DNA of 35,205 bases, from the NCBI GenBank assembly GCA_015488735.1, contig WFNG01000028.1:1-35205 (forward strand), read 5' to 3'. The position numbers were made by a program, and so were the translations under genes. Each line of letters opens with the position of its first letter. Within the stretch, counting starts at the first letter, position 1. Below the pieces are notes generated by a model that was not told the DNA's origin, did no database searches, and worked only from the letters and a program-made list of their open reading frames with translations. Shown piece after piece: positions 30,401 through 35,205 of the stretch. This stretch comes from Bacteroidales bacterium. GTDB lineage: Bacteria > Bacteroidota > Bacteroidia > Bacteroidales > F082.

Positions 30401-33334
30401 TTACATCTCCCGCGGATTTGGGCGAAAGGGCATTTTGGCCATTTTTTCCACATCGAGGCTGGCGTAGCCAAATTCTTCCGTGATTTTTCCCAGCAATAAA
30501 TAAATACCTTCTCCCCGGAAGGGATATTTCTTTAATGTTCCGGGGAAATGGATGGTGTCGAACATTTCCCCTTTGTCGTCCAGGAAGGTGGCAAAATACA
30601 TGATCTCTTTGCGTTTGGTGCGGACATATTTTATGGTTATCAGTTGCCCCAGCATCCGCACGGTGTGGCCGGTATGGTTTATCATTTCCGGTGCTTTTAC
30701 TTCGCCACGGAATTTGGTTTGCAGCATGTCGAAAGGGGAGAGGGTAACCGGATATCCCAGTAGTTCTGTTTCGTCATAGGCATCTTCCAGCTTGTCTGTT
30801 TTCAATGCTGGCATCACAAATTCCTGCCTTTTAGTCTGAAACAGCGTTTCGTCAGGCAATCGGCTTTTCTCTGTTTTTGTCAGCAGATGAGCTTCCCACA
30901 ATAGATGCGGCTTACTTTTCCCGGTAAACCGGAAGGCGCCCACACGGATTAACAGTATCAGCTGTTCAATACCCGGTTTCGCTCGCCGGACAAAATCTTC
31001 AAGGCTTTTATAAAGGCCGTTTTTATTCCTTTCGTCCAGCAGCTGTGTGGCTGTTTTTTGTTCCATGCCGGTTAAATGGATGAACCCGACGAAGATATCC
31101 TTTCCCCGGATATTTGTTTTGAAATCACTTTGGTTAACGCAGGGCAAATGAACAATACCTCCCTGTCGCCGGGCTTCGTTGAAATAAACCCAGGTGGAAT
31201 AAAACCCACCAAAGTTGTTGATAACGGCCACCTGAAATTCCAGCGGAAAATGCGCTTTCAGATAGAGGCTCTGGTAACTCTCCACCGCATAGCTTGCCGA
31301 ATGCGCTTTGGAGAAACTGTAGCCGGCAAAACTCTCTATCTGCCGCCATACCTCCCGGGTAATGTTTTCCGGGCGGCTCAGCTTTCTGCTGTTTTCAAAA
31401 AATTTCTCTTTGATCCGCTGGAATTCTTCTTTCCCCCTGAATTTCCCACTCATGGCGCGTCGCAGCACATCGGCATCTGCGAGGTTGAGGCCGGCAAAGT
31501 GATGGCAAACTTTGAGCACATCTTCCTGATAAACCATTACGCCGTAAGTCTCACTAAGCTGCTCTTTCAGCACAGGATGGGTGTATTCAAAACTATCCGG
31601 GTGATGGAAGCGCCGGATATACTCGCGCATCATCCCGGAGCCTGCCACACCGGGACGGATGATGGAACTGGCGGCCACCAGTGTCAGATAATTATCGCAT
31701 TGCAGCTTTTTGAGCAGACTGCGCATGGCCGGACTCTCGATATAAAAACAACCGTTGGTCTCACCGCTTTTCAGCATGGCTTTTACCTTCTCATCCTTTT
31801 TAAAGATTTCTGTTTGGTGGATGTCAATTGCTGTTCCTCTGTTTTCCCGGATAAGTTCCACCGCTTCCCGGATGTGGCCGATACCACGCTGACTCAGGAT
31901 ATCTAACTTTTCAAAACCCAGTGTTTCGGCGGTGTACATGTCCCATTGCGTGGTGGGGAAGCCTTTTGGAGGCAGGTCGAGGGCGGTGTAAAAGCTAAGT
32001 GGCTTCCCGGAAATTAAAACCCCACCGGCATGGATGCTCCGCTGATGCGGAAAGCCGATGAGCTGTTGTGCCAATGTGCAAATGTGTTGGTGTAATCCGC
32101 TGGCGGCTGCTTCGGTTTCCGGATGCCTTACCAGCTTATCGATTTCGTCTTTGGGCAGCCCGTGGACTTTTCCCAGCTCGCGGTAAGCCGATTTCCCTTT
32201 GAACGTGACCATCGTCCCGAGTAATGCCACATGGCCTTTCCCATACCGGGTAAAAAGATACTGCTGGATTTTCTCGCGTTCTTTCCAGGAGAAATCCAGA
32301 TCAAAATCGGGCGGCGAGCTGCGTTTGGGATTGATAAACCGTTCAAAATAAAGATCCAGTTCTATGGGATCCACATCGGTAATACGCAGACAATAAGCTA
32401 CAATGCTGTTGGCACCGCTGCCGCGCCCCACATGATAAATGTTGTTTTTCATGGCATACTGAACCACATCATGCGTGATGAGGAAGTAAGCAGAGAATCC
32501 CAGCTTCTCGATAATTTCCAATTCGTTTTGTAAGCGTTTTTTGGCTGTTTTATTTTTATTTCCATAGCGGTATTCTAATCCATCAATGGACAGCTTTTCC
32601 AGTAATTTTTTATCTTTAGAAACACTTCCCGTAAAAGTTTTTTTGTTCTTTGGTTGTGAGAAATCAAAATTTATCTCACAATTGTCCAGTAATTTACGGC
32701 TGTTTGCGAGGATGGCCGGAAATGCTTCAAATGCCTGTTCAATTTCTGCAGGCGTGAGAAATTTTTCGTCGGGATGGGCATACATTTCCATCTCCAACTG
32801 GCTGAGTAGCAGGTTATGGTCGATAGCACGCAGGTTTTTGTGCAGCACGTAATCTGTATCGTTTTGAAAGGTTACAGGCTGAAGGACAACCAGTTTGTTT
32901 TGTGGCAGTTTCGTACGAAGTAATTTTCCAGCCTGCGATGGCCGGATGCCGGCAAACTCATTTTTACGGAATACTTCCGGCAGGTTTTCCAGCGGATAAA
33001 TCACAAAAACATTTTTGAAATCGGGTGCTTTTTCCTGTATTTCGGCTTTCCCGAGATTAATTTGTGTCAGATAATGATTCAATTCGCCAAAACCCTCCTG
33101 ATTTCTTGCCAGCCCGATAAACAACAGCCGGTCGTCAAGGCGGAATTCCATGCCTGCCACCGGTTTTATCCCATTGTTCCGACAGTTTATTACAAAATCG
33201 ACCATGCCAGTGCTGTTGTTGATATCCGTGAGTGCCAATGTTTTGACACCCATGGCAGAAGCTATTCTCACCAGTTGCCCGATAGAAATAGTGCCATAGT
33301 GCAGGCTGTAATACGAATGGCAGTTGAGGTACAT
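30401..33334 (-). CDS. dnaE: DNA polymerase III alpha subunit, short error-prone type (DnaE2-like)
   Basis: 977 aa, shorter than replicative DnaE (about 1160). The polymerase triad is intact: PPDFDLDF (D343/D345) and the third aspartate in KLDILSQRGIGHI. The fingers are intact too (SFAGYSFSKAHSASYAVESYQ), and there is an OB domain (VRMLGQLITIKYVRTKRKEIMYFATFLDDKGEMFDTIHFP). The N-terminal PHP domain is degenerate: the HxHxxYS motif reads NCHSYYS and TDHGN reads TDINN, so metal-dependent proofreading by PHP is unlikely. The C-terminal tau-binding region is missing. These traits fit the damage-inducible DnaE that in Bacteroidota accompanies DinB and an S24 regulator. Here those lie 16-20 kb away. 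The replicative dnaE must be elsewhere. It is divergent from lgt, with a TAAATTTG -7 box upstream. Confidence 0.93.
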   Translation of the reverse strand: MYLNCHSYYSLHYGTISIGQLVRIASAMGVKTLALTDINNSTGMVDFVINCRNNGIKPVAGMEFRLDDRLLFIGLARNQEGFGELNHYLTQINLGKAEIQEKAPDFKNVFVIYPLENLPEVFRKNEFAGIRPSQAGKLLRTKLPQNKLVVLQPVTFQNDTDYVLHKNLRAIDHNLLLSQLEMEMYAHPDEKFLTPAEIEQAFEAFPAILANSRKLLDNCEINFDFSQPKNKKTFTGSVSKDKKLLEKLSIDGLEYRYGNKNKTAKKRLQNELEIIEKLGFSAYFLITHDVVQYAMKNNIYHVGRGSGANSIVAYCLRITDVDPIELDLYFERFINPKRSSPPDFDLDFSWKEREKIQQYLFTRYGKGHVALLGTMVTFKGKSAYRELGKVHGLPKDEIDKLVRHPETEAAASGLHQHICTLAQQLIGFPHQRSIHAGGVLISGKPLSFYTALDLPPKGFPTTQWDMYTAETLGFEKLDILSQRGIGHIREAVELIRENRGTAIDIHQTEIFKKDEKVKAMLKSGETNGCFYIESPAMRSLLKKLQCDNYLTLVAASSIIRPGVAGSGMMREYIRRFHHPDSFEYTHPVLKEQLSETYGVMVYQEDVLKVCHHFAGLNLADADVLRRAMSGKFRGKEEFQRIKEKFFENSRKLSRPENITREVWRQIESFAGYSFSKAHSASYAVESYQSLYLKAHFPLEFQVAVINNFGGFYSTWVYFNEARRQGGIVHLPCVNQSDFKTNIRGKDIFVGFIHLTGMEQKTATQLLDERNKNGLYKSLEDFVRRAKPGIEQLILLIRVGAFRFTGKSKPHLLWEAHLLTKTEKSRLPDETLFQTKRQEFVMPALKTDKLEDAYDETELLGYPVTLSPFDMLQTKFRGEVKAPEMINHTGHTVRMLGQLITIKYVRTKRKEIMYFATFLDDKGEMFDTIHFPGTLKKYPFRGEGIYLLLGKITEEFGYASLDVEKMAKMPFRPNPREM

Positions 33335-33354
33335 ATTTTGAAATTTTCTGTTTT

Positions 33355-33362
33355 CAAATTTA
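33355..33362 (-). promoter_or_regulatory. -7 box for dnaE
   Basis: On the minus strand the sequence reads TAAATTTG. Immediately downstream is an inverted repeat TTTGAAA-n8-TTTCAAA that could be an operator, though AT-rich sequence makes chance likely. Confidence 0.45.
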
Positions 33363-33420
33363 AGAAAAACTATCCTGTGTTAACTTTTTATAACCCCTCT
33401 TTACGGTAGTGGAATATGTG

Positions 33421-33428
33421 TAAATTTG
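33421..33428 (+). promoter_or_regulatory. -7 box for lgt
   Basis: TAAATTTG, a full TAnnTTTG match, 41 bases before the lgt ATG. It is back-to-back with the dnaE promoter, 58 bases apart. Confidence 0.5.
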
Positions 33429-33469
33429 CGTTTTATTTGAGTAATTCTTTTTGAAAAAAATAAAACGAC

Positions 33470-34630
33470 ATGTATCCAAAAATCAGTGACCTGATCAACG
33501 CGCTTTTCGGGACGCACATAAATTTGCCCATCATGAGTTATGGTTTTTTTGTGGCCCTGGCTTTTCTTGTGGGCGCATATCTGCTCTATCTGGAATTTAT
33601 TCGTAAGGAAAAGGATGGACTTATAAAAGCAACAACGAAAAAAATTACGGTTGGAAATCCCGCTTCTGCAGCTGAACTGTTCATTAGTTTCGCCGTCAGC
33701 TTTTTTCTGGGTTTTAAAACAGCTGCAGCCATTACGGATTATCAGCACTTTGCCAACGACCCACAGCAATTCCTGTTTTCGGCCGAAGGATCTGTTTGGG
33801 TTGGGCTGGTTGTTGGCATTCTTTATACGGTGTATATCTGGTACGACAAAGACAAACATAAGCTGAAAAAGCCTGTGGTGAAAGAAATTCTGGTACGGGC
33901 CCATGAGCAGGTTTGGATGATTGTTCTGGTGGCTGCCATTTTTGGGATTATCGGCGCTAAGATTTTTGATCAGCTGGAGAATTGGCAGGCATTTTTGGCT
34001 GATCCGTGGGGACAGTTGTTTTCTTTCAGCGGCCTTACCTTTTACGGAGGACTTATTATTGCTGGTATTGCCGTTGTATGGTATGGGGAGAAACATGGTA
34101 TTCCGTGGAAGCCCATGGCGGATAGTTTTGCTCCCGGGTTAGCTATAGCGTATGGTATTGGACGTATCGGCTGCCAGGTTGCCGGCGATGGCGACTGGGG
34201 TATTGTGAACCATTGGGCAAAACCACATTGGCTGAATTTCCTTCCCGACTGGTTGTGGCGTTACAACTATCCCCACAACATTATCAACGAGGGTATTCCC
34301 ATCCCGGGATGTACCGGCGCACATTGTATGCAGTTGGCACACGGTGTTTTCCCAACACCTGTTTATGAAACATCCATGATGATTATCATTTTCATTATTC
34401 TGTGGTCTATTCGTAAAAAGATTAAAACGCCCGGTGTTTTATTTGCTATTTACCTGATATTGAGTGGTACAGAAAGATTTTTTATTGAGCATATCAGAGT
34501 AGATACTACCTATAACATTTTTGGACATCTTATAACGCAGGCAGAAATAATTTCTCCTATTCTTGTCATTATTGGGATTGTGGGCTGGATAGTTTTGGAA
34601 AAAAGAGCCAAAAGAGAGGCGGCGGCATGA
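33470..34630 (+). CDS. lgt: Prolipoprotein diacylglyceryl transferase (Lgt)
   Basis: Inner-membrane enzyme that adds diacylglycerol from phosphatidylglycerol to the lipobox cysteine of prolipoproteins, the first step of lipoprotein maturation. 386 aa, longer than E. coli Lgt (291), with about seven membrane helices and an enlarged loop after TM1 plus a further insertion near 265-295 (YPHNIINEGIPIPGCTGAHC). The Lgt signature is recognisable in AYGIGRIGCQVAGDGDWG (about 224-241), including the essential arginine. The second essential arginine is in GTERFFIEHIRVD. The E. coli H103 segment reads GLTFYGGLI here, with tyrosine instead of histidine. Two extra cysteines (PGCTGAHC) lie in the periplasmic insertion. 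The stop overlaps the next gene's start by ATGA, and that gene encodes a lipoprotein, a natural substrate. Confidence 0.93.
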   Translation: MYPKISDLINALFGTHINLPIMSYGFFVALAFLVGAYLLYLEFIRKEKDGLIKATTKKITVGNPASAAELFISFAVSFFLGFKTAAAITDYQHFANDPQQFLFSAEGSVWVGLVVGILYTVYIWYDKDKHKLKKPVVKEILVRAHEQVWMIVLVAAIFGIIGAKIFDQLENWQAFLADPWGQLFSFSGLTFYGGLIIAGIAVVWYGEKHGIPWKPMADSFAPGLAIAYGIGRIGCQVAGDGDWGIVNHWAKPHWLNFLPDWLWRYNYPHNIINEGIPIPGCTGAHCMQLAHGVFPTPVYETSMMIIIFIILWSIRKKIKTPGVLFAIYLILSGTERFFIEHIRVDTTYNIFGHLITQAEIISPILVIIGIVGWIVLEKRAKREAAA

Positions 34631-35205
34631 GAAAAGTATCTTTTGTGATGTTTGGCTTGCTTTTATTTATTGTGGCAGGATGCGTTAACCATGCAAAAAT
34701 AAATTCACAGAAGCAGAATGATGGCATTGCATTAAAAATTAAATATGCCAAAGATTTTGCCGTTTTTAACCGGAATGGAAAGCAGGAAGTAGTCGTTTAC
34801 AATCCATGGCAGAAAGGAAAAGTGCTGGTGCGTTTTGTCCTGGTGAAGAGCCATCCCGGTAAAGGGGAAATAAAAGTGCCGTTGGACAGCGTGGCAGTCT
34901 TTTCGTCCACGCAGCTGAATGCTTTGCGGATGTTGGGAGTGCTCAACAGGGTAACTGGTATTTCAGAAGCACGATTTATCTCTAATCCGAAGGTGAAGAA
35001 GTTGCTTGCAGCAGGAAAAATGACGGAATTGTCAGCCGGTGGAAATTATTTTATTGAACGTATTCTGCAAATGAAGCCACAGGCCATTTTCTATTCTCCT
35101 TTTCAGGGAACACTGTATTTGCCGCGTACTTTGTCATCAATTACAGCCATCCCATATCTTGATTATACAGAAAAAAGTCCGCTGGGCAGGGCCGAGTGGA
35201 TAAAG
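34627..35205 (+). CDS. Lipoprotein substrate-binding protein of an iron-siderophore/cobalamin ABC importer, 5' part
   Basis: Not in the ORF track because it runs off the window; the frame is open from ATG 34627 to the end (193 codons). The N-terminus is a lipoprotein signal with lipobox VAGC (cysteine about residue 19), following MRKVSFVMFGLLLFI. Then come the features of the periplasmic-binding-protein-2 fold: a strand-rich start (IALKIKYAKDFAVFNRNG), SVAVFSSTQLNALRMLGVLNRVTGIS, a bound-loop helix, ERILQMKPQAIFYSPFQGT, and ITAIPYLDYTEKSPLGRAEWI. The spacing and the EKSPLGRAEWI segment fit the BtuF/FhuD-type clamp. Permease and ATPase genes probably follow. Ligand unknown: ferric siderophore, haem or cobalamin. 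It overlaps lgt by ATGA. Confidence 0.85.
   Translation, partial: MRKVSFVMFGLLLFIVAGCVNHAKINSQKQNDGIALKIKYAKDFAVFNRNGKQEVVVYNPWQKGKVLVRFVLVKSHPGKGEIKVPLDSVAVFSSTQLNALRMLGVLNRVTGISEARFISNPKVKKLLAAGKMTELSAGGNYFIERILQMKPQAIFYSPFQGTLYLPRTLSSITAIPYLDYTEKSPLGRAEWIK

Noticed and set aside
31076-31906. 276-aa plus-strand ORF
   Set aside because: It is antisense to the catalytic region of dnaE, which carries clear polymerase motifs; a shadow ORF.

Overview
The window looks like chromosomal DNA from an anaerobic or facultatively anaerobic member of the Bacteroidota. The reasons are: recurrent TAnnTTTG -7 boxes in front of genes with no Shine-Dalgarno, a CarboxypepD_reg-like secreted protein, an NfnAB electron-bifurcating pair, an S24/DinB/short-DnaE mutagenesis set of Bacteroidota type, and a PEP/pyruvate-binding protein fused to receiver domains. 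No rRNA, tRNA, integrase or transposase was found.

Layout. 1-588 is the 3' end of a sigma-54-dependent response regulator. 633-1265 (-) is an orphan protein. 1383-2684 (+) holds an SDR oxidoreductase and a small protein. 2810-6237 (+) is uvrB overlapping by ATGA a long conserved protein of unknown function. 6273-6683 (-) is a free-standing archaeal-type ThrRS editing domain. 7030-7902 (+) is a ferritin-like/VIT1 membrane protein for iron or manganese. 7983-11093 (-) is a three-gene operon, kdnA-kdsB-kdnB, predicted to make and activate 8-amino-Kdo for the lipid A inner core. 11273-12418 (-) is dinB and 13440-14240 (+) is a LexA-like S24 regulator. Between these two divergent genes lies about 1 kb of palindromic repeats around a GxxExxY gene, and directly after the regulator is a decayed DnaQ-type exonuclease. 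14421-20311 (+) is a tripartite RND efflux operon with a strong promoter, a 300-nt leader and a strong terminator. 20414-21706 (-) is a secreted CarboxypepD_reg-like protein. 21957-25370 (-) holds nfnA-nfnB and a DHOD-like protein. 25589-28996 (-) is the receiver/PEP-synthase-like fusion. 29130-30251 (-) is a DUF3298-like secreted protein. 30401-33334 (-) is a short error-prone-type DnaE. 33470-35205 (+) is lgt overlapping a lipoprotein substrate-binding protein that runs off the window.

How the genes fit together. Four DNA-damage genes (uvrB, dinB, the S24 regulator and the short dnaE) lie in one 31-kb stretch but in separate units, and the exonuclease remnant suggests a once more compact mutagenesis cassette that has been broken up. 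The envelope theme is strong: Kdo8N synthesis, RND efflux, Lgt, a lipoprotein and two secreted proteins. NfnAB and the DHOD-like protein point to ferredoxin/NADPH balancing.

The most unusual part is 12.5-13.4 kb. Three partial copies of an imperfectly palindromic 'CCTTCGTG...CCTTGGTG...TTCGTGGTAAAA' element flank a GxxExxY (PD-(D/E)xK-like) gene, with three smaller GATTnnnAATC hairpins alongside. All calls come from reading the sequence and from memory of the families; no search was run.
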